Source of the DNA: Agrobacterium cavarae
GTDB lineage: Bacteria; Pseudomonadota; Alphaproteobacteria; Rhizobiales; Rhizobiaceae
Assembly: GCF_004310285.1 (NCBI RefSeq)
Contig: NZ_SISF01000031.1
Coordinates: forward strand, 61,476 to 125,475
DNA: 64,000 nucleotides
Reading direction: 5' to 3'
How positions within the stretch are numbered: position 1 is the stretch's first letter; the number at the start of each line of letters is the position of its first letter. Under the pieces are notes generated by a model. It saw only the letters and a program-made list of their open reading frames with translations. It was not told where the DNA came from and searched no databases. This document shows positions 1 through 12,212 of the stretch, one piece after another. The position numbers were made by a program, and so were the translations under genes.

Positions 1-2376
1 CGCCTCACCTACCGCATCGGCAAGGACGTCAAGGTCGCAAAGCCGCATGACTGGTTGACGGCCACCATTCTCGTCGTTCGCGACCGCATCATCGACAAGT
101 GGATGGAATCCACCCGCAAGGCCTATCAGAACGATTCCAAGCGGGTCTATTACCTGTCGCTGGAATTCCTCATCGGCCGGCTGATGCGTGACGCCATTTC
201 CAATCTGGAACTGATGGAGGAAATTCGCCAGGCACTTACCTCGCTCGGCGTCGAGTTCGACGTGATCGCCGGACTGGAGCCCGATGCCGCACTCGGCAAT
301 GGCGGTCTTGGCCGTCTCGCCGCCTGTTTCATGGAATCCATGGCCACCGTCGATATCGCCGCCTATGGCTACGGCATCCGCTATGTCCACGGCCTGTTCC
401 GCCAGCAGATGGCCGATGGCTGGCAGGTGGAACTGCCCGAAACCTGGCTTGCCCACGGCAACCCGTGGGAATTCGAGCGGCGTGAAAGCGCCTATGAAAT
501 CGGCTTCGGCGGCACGGTGGAAACCATTGGCGGCTATGAAGATCCGCAGCGCTTCCTGTGGAAACCGGCCGAGCGCATGATCGCCATGGCCTATGACACG
601 CCGGTGGTCGGCTGGCGCGGCACCCGCGTCAACACGCTGCGCCTCTGGTCCGCCCAGCCGATCGATCCGATCCTGCTCGATGCCTTCAATGCCGGCGACC
701 ACATCGGCGCGCTGCGTGAAAGCAACAAGGCCGAGTCCCTCACCCGCGTTCTTTACCCGGCCGACGCAAACCCTGCCGGCCAGGAACTGCGCCTGCGCCA
801 GGAATACTTCTTCTCGTCCGCTTCGCTGCAGGACATTCTGCGCCGTCACCTGCAGCAATATCCGGATTTCACCAATCTCCCGGACAAGGTCTCCATCCAG
901 CTCAACGATACCCATCCGGCCATATCCATTGCCGAAATGATGCGCCTTCTCTGCGACGTGCATGGCATGGATTTCGAAGAGGCCTGGACGATCACCCGTG
1001 GCACCTTCTCCTATACCAACCACACGCTTCTTCCCGAAGCGCTGGAAAGCTGGCCGGTGCCGCTGCTCGAGCGCCTGCTGCCGCGCCACATGCAGATCAT
1101 CTACGCGATCAATGCCAACACGCTGATCTTCGCCCGCAAGGAGAAGAAGCTCTCGGACGGCCAGATCCGCTCGATCTCGCTGATCGACGAAGGCGGCGAG
1201 CGCCGGGTGCGCATGGGCAATCTCGCCTTTATCGGCTCGCATTCCATCAACGGCGTGTCGGCGCTGCATACCGAGCTGATGAAGGAAACGGTCTTTTCCG
1301 ACCTGCACATGCTGTTTCCAAACCGCATCAACAACAAGACCAACGGCATCACCCCACGCCGCTGGCTGATGCAGTGCAATCCGGGCCTGACGAGCCTGAT
1401 CCGCGACGCCATCGGCGATGCTTTCATGGACGATGCCGAGAAGCTTCTCGATCTCGACCGTTTTGCCGAAGATTCCAGCTTCCGCGACAAGTTTGCCGAG
1501 ATCAAGCGGCAAAACAAGGTGCGCCTTGCCAACACGGTGGCGCAGCGCATGGGCATCCGCGTCGATCCCTCCGCGCTCTTCGATATCCAGATCAAGCGCA
1601 TCCACGAATATAAGCGCCAGCTGCTGAACCTGATCGAGGCGGTCGCCTTATACGACCAAATTCGTTCGCACCCGGAACTGGATTGGGTTCCGCGCGTTAA
1701 GTTCTTTGCCGGTAAGGCCGCGCCGAGTTATCACAACGCCAAGCTTATCATTAAGCTCGCCAACGATATCGCCCGCGTCATCAATAACGATCCGGCAGTG
1801 CGTGGGCTTCTGAAAGTGGTATTTATTCCGAATTATAACGTCTCGCTGGCCGAAATCATGGTGCCGGCCGCTGACCTGTCGGAGCAGATTTCCACCGCGG
1901 GCATGGAAGCCTCGGGCACCGGCAACATGAAATTCGCGCTCAATGGCGCACTCACCATCGGCACGCTCGACGGCGCCAATGTCGAGATGCTCGAGCATGT
2001 CGGCGAAGACAATATCGTCATCTTCGGCAAGACCGCCGACGAGGTCGCCAAGGCGCGCTCCGAGGGCCACAATCCGCGCGCCATCATCGAAAATTCGGCC
2101 GAGCTTGCTCAAGCCGTCTCTTCGATTGCGTCCGGCGTGTTTTCGCCTGACGACCGCTCGCGCTTCACCGGGCTGATGGACGGTCTCTACAACAATGACT
2201 GGTTCATGGTCGCCGCCGATTTCGATGCCTATGCGCAAGCCCAGCGCGATGTCGATGCCATCTGGAGCAACCCCTCCAGCTGGTTTGAAAAAACCGTTCG
2301 CAATACCGCGCGCATGGGCTGGTTCTCGTCCGACCGGACGATCCGCCAATACGCCACGGAAATCTGGAGAGCCTGA
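1..2376 (+). CDS. glgP: Glycogen phosphorylase, 5' end outside the window
   Basis: This enzyme releases glucose-1-phosphate from glycogen by phosphorolysis in the cytoplasm, using pyridoxal phosphate. The reading frame is open from base 1 (LTYRIGKDVKVAKPHDW precedes the first possible start codon at 55), so the true start lies upstream and about 790 codons are visible. Family hallmarks are AALGNGGLGRLAACFMES-like sequence near the start, QLNDTHPAISIAEMMR in the middle and GTGNMKFALNGAL near the end. The lysine in the last motif (codon 1930-1932) is the expected PLP lysine. The stop codon overlaps the glgB start (ATGA), which indicates translational coupling. Identification is secure. Confidence 0.97.
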   Translation, partial: RLTYRIGKDVKVAKPHDWLTATILVVRDRIIDKWMESTRKAYQNDSKRVYYLSLEFLIGRLMRDAISNLELMEEIRQALTSLGVEFDVIAGLEPDAALGNGGLGRLAACFMESMATVDIAAYGYGIRYVHGLFRQQMADGWQVELPETWLAHGNPWEFERRESAYEIGFGGTVETIGGYEDPQRFLWKPAERMIAMAYDTPVVGWRGTRVNTLRLWSAQPIDPILLDAFNAGDHIGALRESNKAESLTRVLYPADANPAGQELRLRQEYFFSSASLQDILRRHLQQYPDFTNLPDKVSIQLNDTHPAISIAEMMRLLCDVHGMDFEEAWTITRGTFSYTNHTLLPEALESWPVPLLERLLPRHMQIIYAINANTLIFARKEKKLSDGQIRSISLIDEGGERRVRMGNLAFIGSHSINGVSALHTELMKETVFSDLHMLFPNRINNKTNGITPRRWLMQCNPGLTSLIRDAIGDAFMDDAEKLLDLDRFAEDSSFRDKFAEIKRQNKVRLANTVAQRMGIRVDPSALFDIQIKRIHEYKRQLLNLIEAVALYDQIRSHPELDWVPRVKFFAGKAAPSYHNAKLIIKLANDIARVINNDPAVRGLLKVVFIPNYNVSLAEIMVPAADLSEQISTAGMEASGTGNMKFALNGALTIGTLDGANVEMLEHVGEDNIVIFGKTADEVAKARSEGHNPRAIIENSAELAQAVSSIASGVFSPDDRSRFTGLMDGLYNNDWFMVAADFDAYAQAQRDVDAIWSNPSSWFEKTVRNTARMGWFSSDRTIRQYATEIWRA

Positions 2377-4583
2377 TGAAAAAACCGCTCAATTCGGCTG
2401 AAGAGAAGACTTTCAACTCCATACCCACGGCCGAAATCGAGGCAATCAAGAGCGGTTTGCATTCCAATCCTTTTGCGGTGCTCGGCGTCCATCAGACGCC
2501 GGGCACTCTCGTCGCCCGCTGTTTTATCCCGGGCGCCGAAGAAGTGACGGTCATGACCTTGGACGGCAACGTTGCCGGAGAGTTGACCCGCGTCGATGAC
2601 GACGGCTTCTTCGAAGGTCCGATCACGATTACCAAGCGCCAGCCCGTGCGTTACCGCGCGCTGCGCGACGATGCCGAATGGGCGGTGACCGACCCCTATA
2701 GTTTCGGCCCGGTGCTCGGCCCAATGGATGATTATCTGGTGCGCGAAGGATCGCACTTACGTCTCTTCGACAAGATGGGCGCACATCCCCTGAAGCTTGA
2801 AGGCGTCGAGGGTTTCCATTTCGCGGTCTGGGCCCCGAATGCGCGCCGCGTCTCGGTCGTCGGCGATTTCAACAATTGGGATGGCCGCCGCCATGTGATG
2901 CGCTTTCGCAAGGACACCGGCATCTGGGAAATCTTCGCACCGGATGTCTATGCCGGCTGCGCCTACAAATTCGAGATCATCGGCCCCCATGGCGAGCTTT
3001 TGCCGCTGAAGGCCGACCCTTACGCGCGCCGCGCCGAGCTTCGCCCGAAGAATGCCTCCGTCACCACGCCGGAGCTTGTCCAGCAATGGGAAGACGACGC
3101 GCACCGCAAGCATTGGGCCAGCATCGATCAGCGTCGCCAGCCGATCAGCGTCTATGAGGTCCACGCCGCCTCCTGGCGCAAGCATCAGGACGGCTCCATG
3201 CTGACCTGGGACGAGATGGCCGCCCAGCTTATCCCCTATTGCGCCGATATGGGCTTCACCCATATCGAATTCCTGCCCATCACCGAACACCCGTATGATC
3301 CGTCCTGGGGCTACCAGACGACCGGCCTTTATGCGCCGACCGCCCGCTTCGGCGAGCCGGAGGGTTTTGCCCGCTTCGTCAACGGCGCCCATAAGGTCGG
3401 CATCGGCGTCATCTTGGATTGGGTGCCGGCCCATTTCCCCACCGACGAGCACGGCTTGAAATGGTTCGACGGCACCGCCCTCTACGAGCATGCCGATCCG
3501 CGCCAGGGCTTCCACCCGGACTGGAACACCGCGATCTACAATTTCGGTCGCGTCGAGGTCATGTCCTACCTCATCAACAATGCGCTCTACTGGGCGGAAA
3601 AATTCCACCTCGATGGCCTGCGCGTCGATGCGGTCGCCTCGATGCTCTATCTCGATTATTCCCGCAAGGAAGGCGAGTGGATCCCCAACGAGTATGGCGG
3701 GCGCGAGAACCTGGAATCGGTTCGCTTCCTGCAGAAGATGAACACGCTGATCTATGGCAACCATCCCGGCGTCATGACCATTGCGGAAGAATCCACCTCT
3801 TGGCCGAAGGTCTCGCAGCCCGTGCATGAGGGCGGTCTCGGCTTCGGCTTCAAGTGGAACATGGGCTTCATGCACGACACGCTGAGCTATTTTGCCCGCG
3901 AACCCGTGCATCGCAAGTTCCACCATCAGGAACTGACCTTCGGTCTGCTCTACGCCTTCACCGAGAATTTCGTGCTGCCGATCTCGCATGACGAAGTGGT
4001 GCATGGCAAAGGTTCGATGATTGCCAAGATGCCGGGGGACGACTGGCAGAAATTCGCCAATCTTCGCGCCTATTACGCTTTCATGTGGGGCTATCCGGGC
4101 AAGAAGCTGCTGTTCATGGGTCAGGAATTTGCGCAGTGGAGCGAATGGAGCGAGAAGGTCTCGCTCGACTGGAACCTCCTGCAATATCATATGCATGAAG
4201 GCATGCGCCGCCTGGTGCGCGATCTCAACTTCACCTACCGCTCCAAGGCCGCCCTTCACGCCCGCGACTGCGAGCCGGAAGGTTTTGAGTGGCTGATGGC
4301 CGACGATCACGACAATTCCGTGCTGGCATGGCTGCGCCGTGCACCGGGCGAAAAGCCGGTGGCGGTCATCTCCAACCTGACGCCGGTCTACCGCGAGAAT
4401 TTTTACGTGCCGCTTCCCGCCGCCGGGCGCTGGCGCGAAATTCTCAACACCGATGCCGAGATCTATGGCGGCACGGGCAAGGGCAATGGCGGGCGCGTGC
4501 AGGCGGTGGATGCCGGTGGCAGCATCGGCGCGACGCTCACACTTCCGCCGCTCGCCGTCATCATGCTGGAGCTGGAAAACTAA
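2376..4583 (+). CDS. glgB: 1,4-alpha-glucan branching enzyme
   Basis: GlgB introduces alpha-1,6 branches into glycogen. The 735-residue length is normal for the long form with two N-terminal beta-sandwich (N1 and CBM48) modules, seen at about residues 30-120 and 135-235. The GH13 catalytic barrel follows, with the conserved regions DWVPAHF near residue 347, GLRVDAVASML near 415 carrying the nucleophile aspartate, IAEESTSWP near 469 carrying the acid glutamate, and ISHDEVVHGK near 537. The start codon overlaps the glgP stop by four bases. A gap of 120 bases separates it from glgC, so the two are probably still in one transcript. Confidence 0.97.
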   Translation: MKKPLNSAEEKTFNSIPTAEIEAIKSGLHSNPFAVLGVHQTPGTLVARCFIPGAEEVTVMTLDGNVAGELTRVDDDGFFEGPITITKRQPVRYRALRDDAEWAVTDPYSFGPVLGPMDDYLVREGSHLRLFDKMGAHPLKLEGVEGFHFAVWAPNARRVSVVGDFNNWDGRRHVMRFRKDTGIWEIFAPDVYAGCAYKFEIIGPHGELLPLKADPYARRAELRPKNASVTTPELVQQWEDDAHRKHWASIDQRRQPISVYEVHAASWRKHQDGSMLTWDEMAAQLIPYCADMGFTHIEFLPITEHPYDPSWGYQTTGLYAPTARFGEPEGFARFVNGAHKVGIGVILDWVPAHFPTDEHGLKWFDGTALYEHADPRQGFHPDWNTAIYNFGRVEVMSYLINNALYWAEKFHLDGLRVDAVASMLYLDYSRKEGEWIPNEYGGRENLESVRFLQKMNTLIYGNHPGVMTIAEESTSWPKVSQPVHEGGLGFGFKWNMGFMHDTLSYFAREPVHRKFHHQELTFGLLYAFTENFVLPISHDEVVHGKGSMIAKMPGDDWQKFANLRAYYAFMWGYPGKKLLFMGQEFAQWSEWSEKVSLDWNLLQYHMHEGMRRLVRDLNFTYRSKAALHARDCEPEGFEWLMADDHDNSVLAWLRRAPGEKPVAVISNLTPVYRENFYVPLPAAGRWREILNTDAEIYGGTGKGNGGRVQAVDAGGSIGATLTLPPLAVIMLELEN

Positions 4584-4703
4584 TCCGCCTCTCGTCGCAG
4601 GGACATGAGGCAGAGGAAAATGAACACGTGATGGGAAACCTTAAAATCTCCCCACACGTTTGAGACCAAGGGAACCGTGGAATTTTATGGGAGGACAGGA
4701 CCG

Positions 4704-5966
4704 ATGAGTGAAAAGAGAATTCAGCCTCTGGCACGTGATGCAATGGCATATGTGCTGGCTGGCGGGCGCGGCAGCCGCCTCAAGGAACTCACCGACCGCC
4801 GCGCAAAGCCTGCCGTCTATTTCGGCGGCAAGGCACGCATTATCGATTTCGCGCTCTCCAATGCGCTGAACTCGGGCATCCGCCGCATTGGCGTCGCCAC
4901 GCAGTACAAGGCGCATTCGCTGATCCGCCATCTGCAGCGCGGCTGGGACTTCTTCCGCCCGGAACGTAACGAAAGCTTCGATATTCTGCCCGCCTCCCAG
5001 CGCGTTTCCGAAACGCAATGGTATGAAGGCACCGCAGACGCCGTCTACCAGAACATCGACATCATCGAGTCTCACGGGCCCGAATATATGGTCATCCTCG
5101 CTGGCGACCATATCTACAAGATGGACTATGAATACATGCTGCAGCAGCATGTGGATTCCGGCGCGGACGTGACGATCGGTTGTCTGGAAGTGCCGCGCAT
5201 GGAAGCCACCGGTTTCGGCGTCATGCATGTCAACGACAAGGACGAGATCATCGCCTTCATCGAAAAGCCTGCCGACCCGCCGGGCATTCCGGGCGATGAG
5301 GAAAATGCTCTCGCCTCCATGGGCATCTACGTCTTCCACACCAAGTTCCTGATGGAATGCCTGCGCCGCGATGCCAGCGACCCGAATTCCAGCCGCGACT
5401 TCGGCAAGGACATCATCCCCTATATCGTTGAACATGGTAAGGCCGTTGCGCACCGCTTCGCCTCCTCCTGCGTGCGCTCGGATTTCGAACACGGACCCTA
5501 CTGGCGCGACGTCGGCACCATCGATGCCTATTGGCAGGCCAATATCGATCTGACCGATATCGTTCCGGATCTGGATATCTACGACAAGTCCTGGCCGATC
5601 TGGACCTATGCCGAGATCACGCCGCCGGCGAAATTCGTGCATGACGACGAAAACCGCCGCGGCTCGGCGGTCTCCTCCGTCGTCTCGGGCGATTGCATCA
5701 TCTCCGGCGCATCTTTGAACCGCAGTCTGCTGTTTACCGGCGTGCGCGCAAACTCCTATTCGCGCCTCGAAAATGCCGTCGTGTTGCCAAGCGTGAAGAT
5801 CGGCCGCCACGCGCAGCTCAGCAATGTCGTCATCGACCACGGCGTCGTCATTCCGGAAGGGCTGATCGTCGGCGAGGACCCGATCCTCGATGCCAAGCGG
5901 TTCCGCCGCACGGATAACGGCATCTGCCTGATAACCCAATCGATGATCGACAAGCTGGACCTGTGA
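4704..5966 (+). CDS. glgC: Glucose-1-phosphate adenylyltransferase
   Basis: ADP-glucose pyrophosphorylase makes ADP-glucose from ATP and glucose-1-phosphate and is the committed, allosterically controlled step of glycogen synthesis. The ATG at 4704 is preferred over the in-frame GTG at 4677 because GGAGGACAGGA lies directly before it and the protein then begins [21 protein letters not shown], as expected for this family. It has 420 residues. The nucleotide-binding loop [12 protein letters not shown] lies near residues 17-28, and the C-terminal part from about residue 300 has left-handed beta-helix character. Agrobacterium enzymes of this type respond to fructose-6-phosphate and pyruvate (family knowledge). 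The stop codon nearly touches glgA. Confidence 0.97.
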   Translation: MSEKRIQPLARDAMAYVLAGGRGSRLKELTDRRAKPAVYFGGKARIIDFALSNALNSGIRRIGVATQYKAHSLIRHLQRGWDFFRPERNESFDILPASQRVSETQWYEGTADAVYQNIDIIESHGPEYMVILAGDHIYKMDYEYMLQQHVDSGADVTIGCLEVPRMEATGFGVMHVNDKDEIIAFIEKPADPPGIPGDEENALASMGIYVFHTKFLMECLRRDASDPNSSRDFGKDIIPYIVEHGKAVAHRFASSCVRSDFEHGPYWRDVGTIDAYWQANIDLTDIVPDLDIYDKSWPIWTYAEITPPAKFVHDDENRRGSAVSSVVSGDCIISGASLNRSLLFTGVRANSYSRLENAVVLPSVKIGRHAQLSNVVIDHGVVIPEGLIVGEDPILDAKRFRRTDNGICLITQSMIDKLDL

Positions 5967-5971
5967 GCCTC

Positions 5972-7414
5972 ATGAATGTTCTTTCGGTCACATCCGAAAT
6001 CTATCCGCTGATCAAGACCGGGGGGCTTGCGGATGTTTCCGGCGCGCTCCCCATCGCGCTGAAAGCCTGCGGCGTTCACACCCGCTCGCTGATCCCCGGC
6101 TACCCCGCCGTCAAATCGGCAGTCAAGGACGCCCACAAGGTCGGGGAATTTCCCGATCTTCTGGGCGAACATGCCGATATTCTGGCAGGCGAGCACGAGG
6201 GTCTGGACCTCCTGATCCTCGACATTCCCTCGCTCTATGACCGCCCCGCCGGCCCCTATCTCGATTCCACCGGCAAGGATTTCGCCGACAACTGGAAGCG
6301 CTATGCCGCCCTGTCGCTTGCCGCTGCCGAAATTGCCGCAGGCAAGCTTGCCGGCTGGCAGCCGGATCTCCTGCATGCGCATGACTGGCAGTCCGCCATG
6401 GCGCCGGTCTATATGCGCTATGCCGAGACGCCGGAAATTCCAAGCCTGCTCACCATCCACAATATTGCCTTCCAGGGGCAGTTCGGCGCCAATATCTTCT
6501 CCGAACTGCGCCTGCCGGCCCATGCCTTTTCCACCGAAAGCATTGAATATTACAACGATATCAGCTTCCTGAAGGGAGGCTTGCAGACGGCAACGGCGCT
6601 CAGCACGGTGAGCCCGTCCTATGCCGAGGAAATCCTGACCCCGGATTACGGCATGGGGCTCGAGGGCGTCATCCGCGCCCGCGCCCAGGCGCTGCATGGC
6701 ATCGTCAACGGCATCGATGCCGAGGTCTGGAACCCGGCGATCGACCATCTGATCCAGGAAAACTATACGGCTGCAAACCTGAAGCTGCGCGCCATCAACA
6801 AGGCCGCCGTCGCCAACCACTTCCGGGTCGATCACGATAACGGTCCGCTCTTCTGCGTCATCTCCCGCCTCACCTGGCAAAAGGGCATCGACCTGATTGC
6901 CGAGGTTGCCGACGATATCGTCGAAATGGGCGGTCGTCTGGTGGTGCTGGGTGCTGGCGAGATTGCGCTGGAAGGCGCGCTGATGGCCGCTGCCACCCGT
7001 CATCCCGGACGCGTCGGCGTTGCTGTCGGCTATAACGAGCCGCTGTCGCACCTGATGCAGGCCGGCTGCGATGCCATCATCGTTCCCTCCCGCTTCGAGC
7101 CCTGCGGCCTGACCCAGCTTTATGCACTGCGCTATGGCTGCGTGCCCGTCGTTGCACGCAACGGGGGCTTGAACGATACCGTGATCGATGCCAATCACGC
7201 TGCTGTTTCCGCCAAGGTCGCCACCGGCGTCCAGTTCTCCTCCGTCACCCCGGAAGGACTGCGCCAGGCGCTCCGCCGCACTATGCGATATTACCGAGAC
7301 CCGAAGCTGTGGACGCAGATGCAGAAGCAGGGGATGAAATCGGATGTTTCCTGGGAAAAGAGCGCAGGACTCTACGCCGCGCTTTACACCCAACTTTTGT
7401 CGAAAGGCCATTGA
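5972..7414 (+). CDS. glgA: Glycogen synthase (ADP-glucose dependent)
   Basis: A GT5 glycosyltransferase that extends glycogen from ADP-glucose. The ATG at 5972 gives 480 residues and the expected N terminus [18 protein letters not shown]. The KTGGLADV motif at residues 15-22 is the ADP-glucose site. [18 protein letters not shown] near residue 373 is the C-terminal GT-B signature containing the catalytic glutamate. An in-frame GTG at 5963 overlaps the glgC stop (GTGA) and cannot be excluded as start. The sequence closely resembles the A. tumefaciens enzyme as I remember it, with scattered substitutions, which supports a related but different species. pgm follows with no gap. Confidence 0.97.
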   Translation: MNVLSVTSEIYPLIKTGGLADVSGALPIALKACGVHTRSLIPGYPAVKSAVKDAHKVGEFPDLLGEHADILAGEHEGLDLLILDIPSLYDRPAGPYLDSTGKDFADNWKRYAALSLAAAEIAAGKLAGWQPDLLHAHDWQSAMAPVYMRYAETPEIPSLLTIHNIAFQGQFGANIFSELRLPAHAFSTESIEYYNDISFLKGGLQTATALSTVSPSYAEEILTPDYGMGLEGVIRARAQALHGIVNGIDAEVWNPAIDHLIQENYTAANLKLRAINKAAVANHFRVDHDNGPLFCVISRLTWQKGIDLIAEVADDIVEMGGRLVVLGAGEIALEGALMAAATRHPGRVGVAVGYNEPLSHLMQAGCDAIIVPSRFEPCGLTQLYALRYGCVPVVARNGGLNDTVIDANHAAVSAKVATGVQFSSVTPEGLRQALRRTMRYYRDPKLWTQMQKQGMKSDVSWEKSAGLYAALYTQLLSKGH

Positions 7415-9046
<1,632 letters not shown>

Positions 9047-9093
9047 TCGAGTGGGCTTGAAGCTCCAACCCTTTGCCAGTCTTGTTGGTGAGG

Positions 9094-9278
9094 CCCCCCC
9101 CTCTGTCCTGCCGGACATCTCCCCCTCAAGGGGGGAGATCGGCCAGAGGTAAACTTGCCCTCATCATCAACCGTCGAGAGTGGAGTAGCCTCTTCGCTGA
9201 GTTAGCCAAAGAGGCGAGCGGCCAACCCAACCCGATCTCCCCCCTTGAGGGGGAGATGTCCGGCAGGACAGAGGGGGG
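9094..9278. repeat. RIME-like composite palindromic element
   Basis: Two arms of about 48 bases lie in inverted orientation, at 9094-9144 and 9232-9278. Each holds CTGTCCTGCCGGACATCTCC followed by a CCCCTCAAGGGGGGAG palindrome (first arm as written, second arm reversed). The spacer of about 87 bases is unrelated sequence. The same two arms recur at 58648-58802. This fits the rhizobial intergenic mosaic element type. It fills most of the 367-base gap between pgm and glgX and may reduce read-through into glgX. I see no gene in this gap. Confidence 0.8.
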
Positions 9279-9413
9279 TCCCTTCACAAAAGACCACCAG
9301 CGCCCCCGACAAGCTAGACAAGCCGCACCATCGCCCTCACAAAAATCCTCTGGTCTTCGACCAACAAGACGGCGGCGCAAGCCCCACCCACAAACCACCA
9401 AAGGGACCAGCCC

Positions 9414-11384
9414 ATGCCAACCCACCCAGCGTTCCCCCAAGGTGCAGTCCCCACGCCAGCAGGCACCCAGTTCTCCGTCTATTCCCAAAACGCCACGAAA
9501 ATCGAACTCTGCCTCTACGACGCCACCGGCAATACCGAAACCGCCCGCCTGCCCATGCAGCGTGACGAGGACGGCATTCATCGCCTCACCGTTGCGCAAG
9601 CCACCACGGGCACCCGCTATGGCTACCGCGCCCACGGCCCCTACGCGCCAGACCACGGCCAATGGTTCGACCCGGCCAAGCTCCTCCTCGACCCCTACGC
9701 CACCACGATCGACCGCCCCTTCCAGAACCACGCCTCCCTCTTTACCTTCGGCGAAGACACCGCCGCCGTCATGCCGAAGGCAGTCGTTTCAGAGGCCCCG
9801 ATCGTCACCAAGGAAGCACCCCGCTTCACCCGCACCGGCCTGATCTATGAAGTGGCCGTCAAGCCCTTCACCATGCAGCACCCCGACGTGCCGGAAGCCA
9901 TCCGAGGCACGGTCGCCGCCCTCGCCCACCCCGCCATCATTGCCCATCTCAAGACGATCGGCGTCAGCGCCATGGAACTGATGCCGATCACCGCCTGGAT
10001 CGACGAGCGGCACTTGCCGCCGCTGCACCTTGCCAATGGCTGGGGCTACAACCCCGTCGGCTTCATGGCGCTTGATCCGCGGCTCTGCCCTGGCGGTATC
10101 GCCGAACTGCGCGACACGGTTGCCAAACTGCATGATGCAGGCATCGGCGTGATCCTCGATCTCGTCTTCAACCATACCGGCGAGAGCGATCGCTTCGGCT
10201 CGACGCTGTCGCTGCGCGGTCTCGACAACCTCACCTATTACCGTCACGCATCTGATGATCCCGGCACGCTGATCAACGACACCGGCACCGGCAATACGCT
10301 TGCTTGCGATCACCCACAGGTGCGCCATCTCGTCATCGAAACGCTCCGCCACTTCGTCGCCCATGCCGGCATCGATGGCTTCCGCTTCGATCTCGCCCCC
10401 GTTATCGGGCGCACAGCGGAGGGCTTCGATCCACAAAGCGAAACCTTGCGCCAGATGCATGAAGACCCGCTTCTGGCCGATCGGGTGCTGATTGCCGAAC
10501 CCTGGGATATCGGCCCCGGCGGCTACCAGCTCGGCAACTTTCCGGCATCCTTCCTCGAATGGAACGACCGGGCGCGTGACGATATCCGCCGCTACTGGCG
10601 CGGCGACGATTATACGATCGGCGCGCTCGCCGATGCGCTTGCCGGTTCCGCCCCGATCTTCTCACGCAACGCGCGTACCGGAACCCGCAGCGTCAACTTC
10701 ATCGCCGCCCATGACGGCTTCACGCTTTTCGATCTCGTCTCCCACGCCCACAAGCACAATGAGGCGAATGGCGAGGAGAACCGCGACGGCCACAATGACA
10801 ATCACTCGTGGAACAATGGCATCGAGGGCCTGACCGACGATCCGGCGGTCAACGCGGCCCGGATCGCCGACGTCAAGGCGCTGCTCGCCACCCTCTTCGT
10901 CACACGCGGCACGGTGATGCTGACGGCGGGCGATGAAGGCGGGCGCAGCCAGCGCGGCAACAACAATGCCTATGCCCAGGACAACGAGATCACCTGGGTG
11001 GACTGGAAAGCCCTTTCGCCGGATCTCATCGACCACACCGCCTTTCTGGCAAAGCTGCGCCAGCGCTTCGCAGTCTTTGACGAAAGCACGTTCTTCTCAC
11101 CCGACAGCGGCGAGATCGAATGGCTGTCGCCCTTGGGCGACCCCATGCGCGACGAGGACTGGAACCGCCCGGATGCCACGACCTTCGCCATGGTGCTGAA
11201 CACACTGGACAGGCAGACCGGCAAGACGGTTCGCTTGGCCATTCTGTTCAACCGCAGCCGCAACGCCATTCCCTTCACCTTGAAGGGCCAAGGCTGGAAG
11301 CCGCTCGGCGTCGATTTCGGCGTTCCCGCCTGGTTGCCACCCCGCTCCGTCGTCTTTTATGTGGGTGCACCCCGCCTCTTTTAG
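9414..11384 (+). CDS. glgX: Glycogen debranching enzyme GlgX
   Basis: GlgX hydrolyses alpha-1,6 links in phosphorylase-limit glycogen. The protein has 656 residues, with an N-terminal CBM48-like domain (about 1-120) and a GH13 isoamylase-type barrel. Visible motifs are DLVFNHTGESDRFG near 250, GFRFDLAPVIGR near 321 with the nucleophile, AEPWDIGPGGYQLGNFP near 360 with the acid, and FIAAHDGFTLFDL near 429. The ATG at 9414 is preceded by AAAGGGACC. It is separated from pgm by a repeat element, so it may have its own promoter. Longer ORFs over its 5' end are out of frame. Confidence 0.95.
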   Translation: MPTHPAFPQGAVPTPAGTQFSVYSQNATKIELCLYDATGNTETARLPMQRDEDGIHRLTVAQATTGTRYGYRAHGPYAPDHGQWFDPAKLLLDPYATTIDRPFQNHASLFTFGEDTAAVMPKAVVSEAPIVTKEAPRFTRTGLIYEVAVKPFTMQHPDVPEAIRGTVAALAHPAIIAHLKTIGVSAMELMPITAWIDERHLPPLHLANGWGYNPVGFMALDPRLCPGGIAELRDTVAKLHDAGIGVILDLVFNHTGESDRFGSTLSLRGLDNLTYYRHASDDPGTLINDTGTGNTLACDHPQVRHLVIETLRHFVAHAGIDGFRFDLAPVIGRTAEGFDPQSETLRQMHEDPLLADRVLIAEPWDIGPGGYQLGNFPASFLEWNDRARDDIRRYWRGDDYTIGALADALAGSAPIFSRNARTGTRSVNFIAAHDGFTLFDLVSHAHKHNEANGEENRDGHNDNHSWNNGIEGLTDDPAVNAARIADVKALLATLFVTRGTVMLTAGDEGGRSQRGNNNAYAQDNEITWVDWKALSPDLIDHTAFLAKLRQRFAVFDESTFFSPDSGEIEWLSPLGDPMRDEDWNRPDATTFAMVLNTLDRQTGKTVRLAILFNRSRNAIPFTLKGQGWKPLGVDFGVPAWLPPRSVVFYVGAPRLF

Positions 11385-11410
11385 CGGACGCCCTCATTCT
11401 TTTAGCATCT

Positions 11411-11580
11411 GCTTTGCGAAATCGGTTCCGATTTCCCGTCCGATGTTGTAGCCGTTGATGACACGCATTCACCTGCCCTATAGAGCGTCGCCGTCCTATT
11501 GGACGCATAAAAACGCTCTATCTCGTAGACTCACCGCATCGTGCTTTCCGAAAATCGATTCCGACTTTCGGGCCGATACG
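11411..11580. repeat. Mosaic intergenic repeat (modules B-A-B)
   Basis: Three short modules shared with other gaps in this window lie between glgX and the MaoC gene. 11411-11447 and 11535-11580 contain the ATCGGTTCCGATTTCCCG / CGATTCCGACTTTCGGGCC type. 11481-11520 is a hairpin module with outer arms AGAGCG and CGCTCT around GTCC-TATT-GGAC. Related copies occur at 21740-21840 and 41204-41252. No coding potential is apparent. Confidence 0.7.
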
Positions 11581-11613
11581 ATAGAGTCTCCATCATGAAA
11601 AGGACCACGCGCT

Positions 11614-12099
11614 GTGAAAGACGTATCGCTTGCTGAAGTGAAGGGTTTGGTCGGCACGGAAGTGGGAGTATCCGACTGGATCACCGTCGATCAGGCGATG
11701 ATCGATGCCTTTGCGGGGGCCACGCTGGATGACCAGTTCATCCATACCGATCCCGAACGCGCCAAGGCCGAGAGCCCTTTCGGCGGCACGATTGCCCATG
11801 GCTTCCTGACGCTCTCGCTGCTGTCGGCCATGAACTACAGCGCGCTGCCGAAAATCCGCGAACAGACCATGGGCATCAATTACGGCTTCGACAAAGTCAC
11901 CTTTGTCGCCCCGGTCAAGAGCGGCGCGCGCGTGCGCGGCCGTTTTACCCTGGCCGAAGCCCGCTTTCGCGGCGCGTCCATGCTGACCAACACCTATGAC
12001 GTGACGGTGGAAATCGAAGACGAACGCAAACCGGCGCTCACCGCCCGCTGGACCACCATCTCGCAATTCGATCCGAAGGACAGGCCGGAGGACGCGTAA
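11614..12099 (+). CDS. MaoC-like (R)-hydratase, NodN type
   Basis: A single hot-dog-fold protein of 161 residues. The segment AGATLDDQFIHTDPERA (about 33-49) followed by SPFGGTIAHGFLTLSLLS (about 53-70) is the MaoC/NodN dehydratase signature. The family hydrates or dehydrates enoyl-CoA thioesters, but the substrate is unknown here. The start is GTG at 11614 with AAAGGA nine bases upstream; no ATG is available in frame. It stands alone between two repeat-bearing gaps. The 12100-12212 gap behind it carries another repeat module. Confidence 0.85.
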   Translation: MKDVSLAEVKGLVGTEVGVSDWITVDQAMIDAFAGATLDDQFIHTDPERAKAESPFGGTIAHGFLTLSLLSAMNYSALPKIREQTMGINYGFDKVTFVAPVKSGARVRGRFTLAEARFRGASMLTNTYDVTVEIEDERKPALTARWTTISQFDPKDRPEDA

Positions 12100-12148
12100 G
12101 GCATGGTCGGCGCAAACGGTTCGACGATTTGCGATCGCAAAGACCTGA

Positions 12149-12188
12149 GGCGTTTGACGCGTATCTGAAAGATCGCGACACGTCTTAG
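12149..12188. repeat. Mosaic repeat module D
   Basis: This segment contains TCTGAAAGATCGCGACACG, the core of the module seen more completely at 59767-59811, where it folds as a nested hairpin. Here the outer arm has diverged. It lies between the MaoC and DUF2332 genes. Confidence 0.55.
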
Positions 12189-12212
12189 AACAGGCAGAGG
12201 ACGGAGGGCACC

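Noticed and set aside
9073..9843. Plus-strand ORF across the repeat and the glgX start
   Set aside because: It is rich in Pro, Ser and Arg, runs through the palindromic element, and is out of frame with glgX.
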